Shown: positions 28,555-36,385 of the stretch, in pieces
Layout of the letters: each line of letters starts with the position of its first letter
Numbering within the stretch: the first letter of the stretch is position 1
NCBI RefSeq assembly: GCF_000826545.1
Contig: NZ_CDME01000020.1
Location: forward strand, 1-64,000
Length of the DNA: 64,000 nucleotides
Source of the DNA: Kibdelosporangium sp. MJ126-NF4
GTDB taxonomy: Bacteria; Actinomycetota; Actinomycetes; Mycobacteriales; Pseudonocardiaceae
Direction: 5' to 3'
Program-made: the position numbers and the translations under genes
Notes under the pieces: model-generated
Told to the model about the DNA's origin: nothing
What the model saw: only the letters and a program-made list of their open reading frames with translations
Databases searched by the model: none

Positions 28555-29172
28555 ATGGCACCTACCGGAAAACGCGCCGAACGCAGCCGCCAGGCCATCG
28601 TCACCGCCGCACGCGAGTTGTTCATCCGCGACGGCTTCGACGCGGGCATGGACCAGATCGCCGCGGCGGCGGGCGTGTCCAAGGTGACCGTCTACAACCA
28701 CTTCGGCAGCAAAGAGGAGTTGTTCACCGAGGTGATCGGCCAGGCGATGGGCGAGGCGCACGAGACGATGGCGGAGGTCCGTGCCCGCCTTGCCGACACA
28801 GGCGACATCCGCGAGGCGCTGCTGCACACCGCACGCGCCCTGGTGGCAGCAGCCACCGATCCGACGAGGATGGCGTTGCGCAACCTCGTCACCGGCGAGC
28901 TGCGCCGGTTCCCCAAACTCGGTCGGGCCTACCAGGAACGCGGCCCGGCCCACTCGGCCGTCGCACTGGGCAAGCTGTTCGGCGATCTGTGCGAACGCGG
29001 CCACCTGGTGATCACGGACGTGGAAGTGGCGGTGATCCAGTTCTTCAGCCTGACGATCTATCCCCACCTGATCGTCGGCTCCATCGGCGCCACCCTCCCC
29101 GAGGACCTCGCCGACCGCGTCGTCACCGAAGGCGTCGAGGTGTTCCTGAGCCGCTACCAGCCAGGCATGTAA
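28555..29172 (+). CDS. TetR/AcrR-family regulator
   Basis: This is 205 residues. The N-terminal HTH contains RQAIVTAARELFIRDGFDAGMDQIAAAAGVSKVTVYNHFGSKEELF. The C-terminal ligand domain (AefR-like type) contains LRNLVTGELRRFPKLGRAYQERG and an aromatic-rich helix IQFFSLTIYPHLIVGS. It most likely represses itself and the divergent DinB-like/DUF1905 operon through the nested inverted repeat at 28491-28537. The inducer is unknown. Confidence 0.9.
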   Translation: MAPTGKRAERSRQAIVTAARELFIRDGFDAGMDQIAAAAGVSKVTVYNHFGSKEELFTEVIGQAMGEAHETMAEVRARLADTGDIREALLHTARALVAAATDPTRMALRNLVTGELRRFPKLGRAYQERGPAHSAVALGKLFGDLCERGHLVITDVEVAVIQFFSLTIYPHLIVGSIGATLPEDLADRVVTEGVEVFLSRYQPGM

Positions 29173-29182
29173 CTTGGGGCCC

Positions 29183-30010
29183 ATGCAGAGCTTGGCGCTG
29201 GTGGACGGGTGGCCGGTCGACAACGTGGCCGTGACTGTGGTCGGGCGGGACGGTCAGGTTCTCGGGTCGCGGGGTGATCAGGCACAACTGTTCCCGTTGG
29301 CGTCGGTGACCAAGCTGCTGACGGCGTACGCCGTGCTCATCGCGGTCGAGGAGGGCGCGGTCGAGCTCGACGAGGCCGCCGGGCCGGAGGGCTCGACTGT
29401 CCGGCATCTGCTGGCGCACGCGTCCGGGTTGGCGATGCAGGAGGACAAGGTCCAGGCGCAGCCCGGCACCCGGCGGATCTACTCCAACGTTGGCTTCGAA
29501 GCGCTCGCCGAGCACGTGCAGCAGGCGTCCGGGATACCGTTCACCGCCTACCTCGCCGAGGCGGTCTTCGCCCCGCTCAGCATGAACGACACGACCCTCA
29601 AGGGCAGCCCCGCGCATGCCGGGGCGTCCACGTGCGCCGATCTGAGCCGGTTCGCCGCCGAGCTGCTGGCGCCGACGCTGGTGTCCGAGCAGTTGTTCGG
29701 CGCGGCGACGACCGTGGTTTTCCCTGGCCTCAATGGTGTTCTGCCCGGTTTCGGACACCAGAAGCCCAACGACTGGGGGCTCGGTTTCTCCCTCAGGGAC
29801 CACAAGAGTCCGCATTGGACCGGGCAGCGCAACTCCGCCGAGACGTTCGGGCACTTCGGGCAGAGTGGCACGTTCCTCTGGGTCGATCCCCGCGCCGGGA
29901 TCGCCACCATCGCGTTGACCGACCGGGCTTTCGGCGAGTGGGCCGCCGAGGTGTGGCCGGTGCTCAGCGACGCGGTCCTTGCGGAGACCAGCTCAACGGC
30001 AGGTGCGTGA
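29183..30010 (+). CDS. Beta-lactamase-fold serine hydrolase
   Basis: This is 275 residues from ATG 29183. There is no signal peptide. The class C beta-lactamase/esterase motifs are present: S41-V-T-K44 (SxxK) in PLASVTKLLTAYAVL and Y100-S-N in RRIYSNVGFEAL, then HAGASTCADLSRFA. It is shorter than secreted class C enzymes (about 360 residues), as in cytoplasmic esterase or D-Ala-D-Ala-peptidase-like members. It is expected to be a serine hydrolase of unknown substrate, not necessarily acting on antibiotics. The 3' end overlaps the convergent P450 gene by 47 bp. Confidence 0.82.
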   Translation: MQSLALVDGWPVDNVAVTVVGRDGQVLGSRGDQAQLFPLASVTKLLTAYAVLIAVEEGAVELDEAAGPEGSTVRHLLAHASGLAMQEDKVQAQPGTRRIYSNVGFEALAEHVQQASGIPFTAYLAEAVFAPLSMNDTTLKGSPAHAGASTCADLSRFAAELLAPTLVSEQLFGAATTVVFPGLNGVLPGFGHQKPNDWGLGFSLRDHKSPHWTGQRNSAETFGHFGQSGTFLWVDPRAGIATIALTDRAFGEWAAEVWPVLSDAVLAETSSTAGA

Positions 30011-31214
30011 TGCCGTTGATGAAGTTCGACGTCAGGCGCGTCGGCGCCGCCGCGAGCTGAACCTCCGGCAACGTCAGGAACTCGCGGAAGAAGATCCGCA
30101 GCTGCAACCGGCCGAAGTGCGCGCCGAGACACAGGTGCGGGCCCTGCCCGAACGCGATGTGGTCGTTGGGTGTGCGGGTGATGTCGAAGCGGAACGGGTC
30201 AGGGAACTGACGCTCGTCGTAGTGCGCCGACGCGTGGTACACGACGACCTTGTCGCCCGCGCGGATCTGTTGCCCGGCAAGCTCGACGTCCCGTGTGGCC
30301 GTCCGGCGGAAACTCAGCACGGGCGGGTGCCAGCGCAGCATCTCCTCGACGGCCGTGTCCAGGAGGTTCGGATCGGACCGCAACCGGCGGTACTCGTCGG
30401 GGTGCTCCACGAGCGCGAGAACCCCGCCAGGCAAGGCGCTGCGGACGGTGTCGTTGCCCGCGATCACCACGAGGAAGAAGAACATCCGCAACTCGGCGTC
30501 GTCGAGCGCTCGGCCGTCCACAGTGGCCGAGACCAGTGCGGACATCAGGTCCTGGCCCGGGTGCACGCGCTTGTGCGCGGCCAGTTCGCTGGCGTAGCCG
30601 AACATGTCGGCGAGCATCGCCGGTGAACGCGGGTTCACCGGTTTGCCCGAAGCGTCACGGACGACCTCGTCGGCGTGTTCCGGGTCCTGGTAGCCGATCA
30701 CCCGGTTCGTCCAGCGCAGCAACAGGTTCCGGTCGGACTCCGGCACACCGAGCAGATCGGCGAGGTTGAGCAACGGGAAGTCGTCGGTCACGTCGACCGG
30801 CAGATCGCACTCCCCCGCGTCCCGCACCGCCGACAGCAGCGACGCGGCACGGGTGGCGATCTCGGCGGCCGACTGCTCCAGCCTGCGCCGGGTGAACACG
30901 GCCGCGACGATCCTGCGCAGCCGCTGGTGCTCCGGCGGGTCCATGTTGAGGATCATCCGGCGGATGAACGCCAGGTCGTCCGGTTCCGGATCGCGGATCT
31001 GCGTGGCACCGAGCCACGACGAGAACACCTCGGGCGTCCGCAGCACGTGCTTGACGTCCGCGTACCGCGTCACGGCCCAGTAGCCGGGCCCGGCGGGCCA
31101 GTCGAGCACCGCGTGCTCGTCCTGCCAGCTGACCGGTGCCGTGTCCCGCAACTGCCGGAACCCGGCGTGCGGCAGGCCCTGGGCGAACACCCGTGGATCG
31201 AACACGTTCGGCAC
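29964..31214 (-). CDS. Cytochrome P450
   Basis: This is 416 residues from a GTG. P450 signatures are the I-helix FFFLVVIAGNDTVRSALPGG (AGNDT oxygen-activation motif), the EEMLRWHPPVLSFRRTATRD K-helix ExxR region, and the heme loop FGQGPHLCLGAHFGRL with ligand C362. N-terminal WLGATQIRDPEP and ILNMDPPEHQRLRRIV resemble the sterol/fatty-acid group (CYP124/125/142 and relatives). No ferredoxin gene is adjacent. The divergent TetR gene with direct-repeat boxes between them suggests ligand-induced expression. Substrate cannot be named. Confidence 0.9.
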   Translation of the reverse strand: MPNVFDPRVFAQGLPHAGFRQLRDTAPVSWQDEHAVLDWPAGPGYWAVTRYADVKHVLRTPEVFSSWLGATQIRDPEPDDLAFIRRMILNMDPPEHQRLRRIVAAVFTRRRLEQSAAEIATRAASLLSAVRDAGECDLPVDVTDDFPLLNLADLLGVPESDRNLLLRWTNRVIGYQDPEHADEVVRDASGKPVNPRSPAMLADMFGYASELAAHKRVHPGQDLMSALVSATVDGRALDDAELRMFFFLVVIAGNDTVRSALPGGVLALVEHPDEYRRLRSDPNLLDTAVEEMLRWHPPVLSFRRTATRDVELAGQQIRAGDKVVVYHASAHYDERQFPDPFRFDITRTPNDHIAFGQGPHLCLGAHFGRLQLRIFFREFLTLPEVQLAAAPTRLTSNFINGITHLPLSWSPQGPRR

Positions 31215-31250
31215 GCCGGGAACGCTAACCCATGAGCAACGTCACATTCC

Positions 31251-31284
31251 TGCACACTGGGCAAAGTTGCACACCGGGCAAGAT
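31251..31284. promoter_or_regulatory. 17-bp direct repeats in P450/TetR divergent promoter
   Basis: TGCACACTGGGCAAAGT (31251-31267) and TGCACACCGGGCAAGAT (31268-31284) are adjacent near-identical 17-mers; the GCAA/TTGC parts also form short inverted repeats. They are probable binding sites for the TetR regulator that starts 19 bp further on. Confidence 0.5.
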
Positions 31285-31303
31285 TACTCGGTAGCCTGAT
31301 CGA

Positions 31304-31897
31304 GTGACACCCAAACCGGGGATCCGGCAGACGAAGAAGCACGAGACGCGACGAGCGCTCGGCTTCGCTGCCTTCGACCTCGCCATCGAACGGGGCCTGC
31401 AGGGCTTCGTCGTCGAGGACGTCACCGACCGCGTACACGTATCACGGCGAACCTTCTTCAACTACTTCAACCGCAAGGAAGAAGCCGTTGTCGCGGTCGG
31501 CGGGTTCGTGTTCGACGACGCCATGGCCGAGCTGCACCAGCGCCCGGCCGACGAACCGCTGTTCGACTCGCTGCGCGCGGTCGCCGAACTGGTCGTCAGC
31601 CCGGAGAACCTCAGCCTGATCAACCGGCTGTCCACGATCGCCACCGACTACCACGAGCTCGTCCCGTACGAGCTCGCCGTCCGGGAGCGGATGGTGCAGG
31701 GCGCACACGAGGCGCTGGTCGAACGGATGCCGCCCGGTTGCCCGTCCTTCTTCCCGCTCGCGCTGGTCCACGCCACGTTCGCCGTCATCCAGGCCGTGAT
31801 CGTGCATGCGGCCGACCACCCGGATGACCAGGTCGGCGCCCTCATCGACGAGGCGTTCGGCTACCTGCGCGCGGGATTCCAGACCACTGAGAGCTGA
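31304..31897 (+). CDS. TetR-family regulator of MMPL exporter
   Basis: This is 197 residues from a GTG. The HTH contains RRALGFAAFDLAIERGLQGFVVEDVTDRVHVSRRTFFNYFNRKEEAV, typical of TetR regulators paired with MMPL pumps. The C-terminal domain has SLINRLSTIATDYHELVPYELAVRERM. The MMPL gene begins 41 bp downstream on the same strand, so this regulator probably controls that pump and, through the shared promoter region, perhaps the divergent P450. Confidence 0.9.
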   Translation: MTPKPGIRQTKKHETRRALGFAAFDLAIERGLQGFVVEDVTDRVHVSRRTFFNYFNRKEEAVVAVGGFVFDDAMAELHQRPADEPLFDSLRAVAELVVSPENLSLINRLSTIATDYHELVPYELAVRERMVQGAHEALVERMPPGCPSFFPLALVHATFAVIQAVIVHAADHPDDQVGALIDEAFGYLRAGFQTTES

Positions 31898-31938
31898 TCA
31901 GCGCGGATCGGTTCGACACACCATCGAAGGAGCAAGCG

Positions 31939-34122
31939 GTGGCGAAGCTGCTGTATCGACTCGCGCATGCCGCACGACGGCGCCGGGGTCTCGTCCTCGG
32001 CATCTGGCTGCTGGTACTGGCCATCGCCGGGATCGGCGCGCTCGGCTTCGCCGGGCAGACCACGAACCAGTTCTCCATCCCCGGCACCGAGTCCCAGCGG
32101 GCACTCGACCACCTCAAGGACAAGCTGCCGCAGGCCGCCGGTGCCTCCGGCCGGATCGTCTTCGCCGCTCCCCCGGGCAGGACGCTCGACGAGTCGAAGC
32201 AGGCCATCGACGCCGCGATCACGCAGGTCGGCAAGACCGACCAGGTCTCCGGCGCGTTCAGCCCGTTCGTCACCAAGGCCATCGGGGACGGCGGCCGGAT
32301 CGGCCTCGCCCAGGTGCAGTTCTCGGTTTCCCCGCCGGAGGTGAAGGAGGAGACCAAGGCGGCGATCAAGAGCGCGGTCGACGCGGTGGGCACGTCCACC
32401 GGCCTCGAGGTCGCCTACAGCCAGGAGATCGCCGGTGAGATGGTCGCGATCGGCGCGACCGAGGGCATCGGTGTGGTGATCGCGGCGATCGTGCTGGTGC
32501 TGACGTTCGGCTCGCTCGTCGCCGCCGGGCTGCCGATGCTGACCGCGCTGGTCGGCGTGGGCATCGGTGTCGGCGGCCTGTACGCGTTGACCAGCGTGAT
32601 CGACATGTCCTCGACCGCGCCCGTGCTGGCACTGATGCTGGGCCTCGCGGTCGGGATCGACTACGCGCTGTTCATCGTGCACCGGCACCGCAAACAGGTG
32701 CTCGGCGGCATGGACGTCACCGAGTCGATCGCCCGCGCGATCGGCACCGCGGGCAGTGCCGTGTTCTTCGCCGGTCTCACCGTGATCATCGCGCTGGTCG
32801 GGCTCACCGTCGTGGGTATCCCCTTCCTGTCGGTGATGGGTCTGGCCGCCGCGGCGACCGTCGCTGTCGCGGTCCTCATCGCGTTGACGCTGGTCCCCGC
32901 GATCCTCGGGTACGTCGGCGATCGGATCGTGTCGGACAAGGCACGTGCCAAGGACGCCGACCCCGACCGCAGGGAGGCCTTCGGCTACCGCTGGGGCCGT
33001 GCGGTCTCCCGCCGTCCGATCACCGCGCTCGTGCTGATCGTCGTGTCGCTCGGCGCCATCGCGATCCCGGCGTTCTCACTGGAGATGGGCCTGCCGGACG
33101 ACTCGACCGCCCAGGAGGGCAGCCCGCAGCAACGCGCCAACGCACTGGTCACCCAGGCGTTCGGCCCCGGCTTCAGCGGCCCGCTCGTAGTCGTCGCCGA
33201 CCTGCCGTCCGGGGTGGACCCCGAGCAGGCGGTCGGCGCGCTCGTCGGCAAACTCAACTCGGTCAAGGACGTCACCCGGGTCGTGCCCGCGGGCCTCAGC
33301 CTGGACAAGACGGCCGCCGTGCTGCAGGTCATCCCCGGCAGCGGGCCGTCGACCGAGGCCACGAAGGATCTGGTCTCCCGGCTGCGCGAGCTGACCGGCG
33401 AGGTCAAGGCGCAGACCGGGTCGAGCATCGGCGTCACCGGGCAGACCGCGCTGAACATCGACGTGTCCCAGAAGCTGTCCGACGCGCTGCCGACGTACCT
33501 GATCGTGATCGTCGGGCTGTCGCTGATCCTGTTGGCGATCATGTTCCGGTCGATCCTGGTGCCGATCAAGGCCACCGCGGGCTTCCTGCTCACCGTGGCC
33601 GCGTCGATCGGCGCCGTGGTGGCGATCTTCCAGTGGGGCTGGCTCGGTGACCTGCTCGGCCTCTCGCACGGCTCGCCGATCATCAGTTTCCTGCCGATCC
33701 TGATGACCGGCATCCTGTTCGGCCTGGCCATGGACTACGAGGTGTTCCTGGTCTCCGGCATGCGTGAGGCGTACGTGCACGGCGACACGCCACGCGACGC
33801 CGTCGTGGACGGGCTCGGCCACAGTGCCCGCGTGGTCACGGCCGCCGCGCTGATCATGACCGCGGTGTTCCTCGGCTTCGTGTTCTCGCACGACACGGTG
33901 ATCAAGTCGATGGGCTTCGCGCTGGCGTTCGGTGTCATGGTCGACGCGTTCGTGATCCGGATGACCCTCGTCCCCGCGCTGATGACGTTGTTCGGCAAGG
34001 CCGCGTGGTGGTATCCGAAGTCACTCGACCGGATTACCCCGAACGTGGACGTCGAGGGGGAGACGCTCGCCCGCCACATCGGGCAGCGGGACCAGCGCGA
34101 AAAGGTTCCCCAGCCGGTCTGA
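31939..34122 (+). CDS. MMPL-family RND transporter
   Basis: This is 727 residues from a GTG with GAAGGAG upstream. The RND/MMPL topology shows an N-terminal TM (residues 15-35), a large loop, six TM helices with the LMLGLAVGIDYALFIVHRHR motif, then a second set with LFGLAMDYEVFLVSGMREAY and GFALAFGVMVDAFVIRMTL. The Asp in GIDYALF and the Asp-Tyr pair in AMDYEVFL are the usual proton-relay positions. Such pumps export lipids or amphiphilic antibiotics. Pairing with a TetR regulator suggests substrate-inducible efflux. A stem-loop follows the stop. Confidence 0.93.
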   Translation: MAKLLYRLAHAARRRRGLVLGIWLLVLAIAGIGALGFAGQTTNQFSIPGTESQRALDHLKDKLPQAAGASGRIVFAAPPGRTLDESKQAIDAAITQVGKTDQVSGAFSPFVTKAIGDGGRIGLAQVQFSVSPPEVKEETKAAIKSAVDAVGTSTGLEVAYSQEIAGEMVAIGATEGIGVVIAAIVLVLTFGSLVAAGLPMLTALVGVGIGVGGLYALTSVIDMSSTAPVLALMLGLAVGIDYALFIVHRHRKQVLGGMDVTESIARAIGTAGSAVFFAGLTVIIALVGLTVVGIPFLSVMGLAAAATVAVAVLIALTLVPAILGYVGDRIVSDKARAKDADPDRREAFGYRWGRAVSRRPITALVLIVVSLGAIAIPAFSLEMGLPDDSTAQEGSPQQRANALVTQAFGPGFSGPLVVVADLPSGVDPEQAVGALVGKLNSVKDVTRVVPAGLSLDKTAAVLQVIPGSGPSTEATKDLVSRLRELTGEVKAQTGSSIGVTGQTALNIDVSQKLSDALPTYLIVIVGLSLILLAIMFRSILVPIKATAGFLLTVAASIGAVVAIFQWGWLGDLLGLSHGSPIISFLPILMTGILFGLAMDYEVFLVSGMREAYVHGDTPRDAVVDGLGHSARVVTAAALIMTAVFLGFVFSHDTVIKSMGFALAFGVMVDAFVIRMTLVPALMTLFGKAAWWYPKSLDRITPNVDVEGETLARHIGQRDQREKVPQPV

Positions 34123-34128
34123 CGATTC

Positions 34129-34172
34129 GGCGGCCGCACAGCGCATGCTTTCGGTAAGTTTGTGCGGCTGCC
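34129..34172 (+). terminator. Stem-loop after MMPL gene
   Basis: GGCGGCCGCACA (34129-34140) pairs with TGTGCGGCTGCC (34161-34172), 12 pairs including one G-U, around a 20-nt loop, 6 bp past the MMPL stop. Confidence 0.6.
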
Positions 34173-34202
34173 GACTTTCGTCCGACTAACAGAATCCGAC
34201 AC

Positions 34203-34562
34203 GTGAGCATTTGGGACCGTGCTGCCCGGTGGTCCGCCCGGCGCTGGTTGCGCCGACTGGACGCGCGGCTGCAAGCTGGCCACTCAGCGGCTCGGCATGA
34301 TCCGGTGATCGCCGAGGCGCTGGACCGTCATATCAACTGGGTACGATCCCAGTTGGACCGTGACGCGCGGATCCGCGTCGGGCTCGTCGAAGCGCCCCCG
34401 CTCGTGCTGCTCGCGATCTACGCCGAGGAGATCCACCACGAGGCTGTCGAGATCGGGTGGGAACCGCCACTCGTCTGGACTTCGCTCGACGGGCTGTCAT
34501 TGCGGCTGCTGGCCTGCTGCGTGCTGGCTAAAGATCGTCGAGTCGCGCGCGCTCTACGCTGA
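34203..34562 (+). CDS. DUF6401-like small protein
   Basis: This is 119 residues from a GTG. The pattern WLRRLDARLQAGHSAARHDPVIAEALDRHINWVRSQL, APPLVLLAIYAEEIHHEAVEIGW, SLRLLACCVLA resembles the DUF6401 group found mainly in Pseudonocardiaceae and relatives. It is a small helical protein with no catalytic motif visible. The last 35 bp overlap the convergent Ku gene. The family call is by pattern memory only. Confidence 0.6.
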   Translation: MSIWDRAARWSARRWLRRLDARLQAGHSAARHDPVIAEALDRHINWVRSQLDRDARIRVGLVEAPPLVLLAIYAEEIHHEAVEIGWEPPLVWTSLDGLSLRLLACCVLAKDRRVARALR

Positions 34563-35307
34563 GCCGCAACGCCTCCAGCAGATCGACCGCGGTGTCGCCG
34601 TCCCGCTGGACCGGGATCGGCTGCGGCTGTGCCTCGCCGGACTTGACCTCGATCAGGTTCGACATGGCCCGCTGGTAGTCGTCGGTGAACTCGTCGGGCC
34701 GGAAGTCCGTCGCCATGCTCGTCACCAGTGCCGTCGCCGCGGCGAGCTCCTGTGGACGGACGGTCATCTCCCTTCGCAGGAAAGGGAAATCCGCGGGCAC
34801 GATCTCGTCCGGCCACATCATGGTGTGCAGCACCAGCACATCGCCCTTCGGCTGCACGGCGGCGAGCGTCTCCCGGCGGCGCATGCCGAACTTCGCGATC
34901 GCCAGCCGCTGCGTGCGTTCCATCGCCAGCCGCAGCAAGGTGTACGGCTGCACCGCGTTGTCATCGGGTTCGAGGTAGTAGCACCGCTGGAAGTACACGG
35001 GGTGGATGTCGCTCGACGGCACGAACTGCAGCACCTGCATGGTGCGGTCCGCCGGGCTCGGCAGCGTGTCGAAGTCGGACTGTTCCACGAGCACGATCCG
35101 CCCGTCGGGCAGCTCGTAACCCCTTGCCACGTCGTCGAAGTCGATCTCGTCCGCGCACGCCTCGCACTCGCGGCGGTAGCGGATGCGCCCGGCATCGGCC
35201 CGGTGCACGTGGTGGAACCGGAAGTCGTGGTCCTTCGTTGCGGCGTACATCCGCACCCCGATCGACACCAGGCCGATCGCGACGGTCCCGCGCCAGACAG
35301 CTCGCAT
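34528..35307 (-). CDS. ku: Ku DNA-end-binding protein (NHEJ)
   Basis: This is 259 residues. The bacterial Ku homodimer core starts with MRAVWRGTVAIGLVSIGVRMYAAT, followed by FHHVHRADAGRIRYRR and the barrel segment YELPDGRIVLVEQSDFDTLP, then the VYFQRCYYLEPDD strand and FGMRRRETLAAVQPKGDVLVL. It binds DNA ends and recruits LigD in non-homologous end joining. No ligD lies in this window. Cysteines in RECEACADEID fit the reported zinc-finger-like remnant of bacterial Ku. The gene lies 42 bp after the RidA-like gene and may be co-transcribed with it. Confidence 0.95.
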   Translation of the reverse strand: MRAVWRGTVAIGLVSIGVRMYAATKDHDFRFHHVHRADAGRIRYRRECEACADEIDFDDVARGYELPDGRIVLVEQSDFDTLPSPADRTMQVLQFVPSSDIHPVYFQRCYYLEPDDNAVQPYTLLRLAMERTQRLAIAKFGMRRRETLAAVQPKGDVLVLHTMMWPDEIVPADFPFLRREMTVRPQELAAATALVTSMATDFRPDEFTDDYQRAMSNLIEVKSGEAQPQPIPVQRDGDTAVDLLEALRLSVERARLDDL

Positions 35308-35349
35308 GACTTCCGTGCTACCCGCCGCAGCTCCGCGAAAACAGGGCCA

Positions 35350-35757
35350 TTAGGGGAGAGCTGCGACCGCCTCCACTTCGATCAGGAACTCCGGCTTGAA
35401 CAGACCGGCGACCTGGATCAGCGAACTGGCCGGGTTCGGCCGCTCCCCCAGCACCGGCCGGACGAACTCGTCACGCACGTCCCTGACCACCTGGACCTCG
35501 GTCACGTCGACCAGGTACCAGGTGAACCGCAGCACGTCGGCCCAGCCCACGCCGCACTGCGTGAGCACGTTCTCCAGGTTGCGCAGGCACTGGCGGGTCT
35601 GCTCGGCCAGGTCGCCGGGGCCGACCAGCTGGCCGCTCTCGTCGATGGCGACCTGGCCGGAGATGAACGCCAGCGTGCCGGAGGCCGTCACGGCGTGGGC
35701 GTACCCGTTGCCCGGTGCGTTGCCCGCGACGTCGGCGATTCGGTCTTGGATGGGCAT
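35350..35757 (-). CDS. RidA-like (YjgF/YER057c/UK114) family protein
   Basis: This is 135 residues. The chorismate-mutase-like fold shows YAHAVTASGTLAFISGQVAIDESGQLVGPGDLAEQTRQCLRNL and NPASSLIQVAGLFKPEFLIEVEAVAA. In true RidA enamine/imine deaminases the motif is P-x-R-S, with an essential Arg (R105 in Salmonella). Here it reads P-A-S-S, so this is a Rid subgroup protein unlikely to be a 2-aminoacrylate deaminase. It overlaps the upstream TetR gene by 70 bp and is probably co-transcribed with it. Confidence 0.85.
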   Translation of the reverse strand: MPIQDRIADVAGNAPGNGYAHAVTASGTLAFISGQVAIDESGQLVGPGDLAEQTRQCLRNLENVLTQCGVGWADVLRFTWYLVDVTEVQVVRDVRDEFVRPVLGERPNPASSLIQVAGLFKPEFLIEVEAVAALP

Positions 35758-36341
35758 GTCAGCGTCCTCAGGTAGTCGTCGATCAGTCGGATCTGCCGGT
35801 CCGGCGGAAACCGGTCCGGGTCGAACAGGGCCTGCACGACCAGGCCGTGCGTGAGCGCCGCCGCGGCGGCGACCACGTCGTCGACATCTCTGTCCGGCGG
35901 GATCTCACCGTTGTCGAACGCGGCGGCCACGTGCGGGCGGAGTTTCCCGCGCCAGCGTTCGTAGCGCGCGGTCTCGGTCGCCGCGAGCTCCGGATCGCCG
36001 ATCGCCGCGTCCCAGAAACTCACCCACACCCGGTTCATCGCGACGGCTTGCGGCGTCAGCGACAGCACGTCGAGCAGGTATGCCCGCAGTGCGGCCAGCC
36101 CGGTCACGTCCAGGTCCCGGTAGAGCGCCGCCAGTGTCCGTTCCTCGGCGACCGAGTGGGCGTAACGCACGAGGTCGCGTTTGGCCGGGAAGTAGTGCGT
36201 CAGCATCCCGGTCGACGCCCCCATCTCCGCCGCGACCGCGCGCAGCGTGAGCTGGCCGAACCCCCGCTCGGCGAGCACACGCCAGACCGCCTCGGACACG
36301 TCACGCCTGCGTGCGTCATGATCACCTGGTGCCGGGGGCAT
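35688..36341 (-). CDS. TetR-family regulator
   Basis: This is 217 residues from ATG 36341; an ATG at 36356 is in frame but overlaps the palindromic operator, so the inner start is preferred. The HTH contains SEAVWRVLAERGFGQLTLRAVAAEMGASTGMLTHYFPAKRDLVRYA. A BetI-like C-terminal domain contains MNRVWVSFWDAAIGDPELAATE and HGLVVQALFDPDRFPPDRQ. The last 23 codons overlap the RidA-like gene, which is unusual and suggests C-terminal extension by loss of an earlier stop. The divergent target is the double GNAT gene. Confidence 0.87.
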   Translation of the reverse strand: MPPAPGDHDARRRDVSEAVWRVLAERGFGQLTLRAVAAEMGASTGMLTHYFPAKRDLVRYAHSVAEERTLAALYRDLDVTGLAALRAYLLDVLSLTPQAVAMNRVWVSFWDAAIGDPELAATETARYERWRGKLRPHVAAAFDNGEIPPDRDVDDVVAAAAALTHGLVVQALFDPDRFPPDRQIRLIDDYLRTLTCPSKTESPTSRATHRATGTPTP

Positions 36342-36355
36342 GGCATGATGGTACA

Positions 36356-36371
36356 TAACAAACGTTTGGTA
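36356..36371. promoter_or_regulatory. Palindromic TetR operator in divergent promoter
   Basis: CAAACGTTTG (36359-36368) is a perfect palindrome inside the 16-bp TAACAAACGTTTGGTA, which has one mismatched pair. It lies between the TetR start and the GNAT gene ATG. Confidence 0.6.
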
Positions 36372-36385
36372 CGGAGGATCTGGGG

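Noticed and set aside
29183..30010. Calling the serine hydrolase an antibiotic-resistance beta-lactamase
   Set aside because: There is no signal peptide and the length is short. SxxK and YSN motifs are shared with esterases and peptidases of the same fold.
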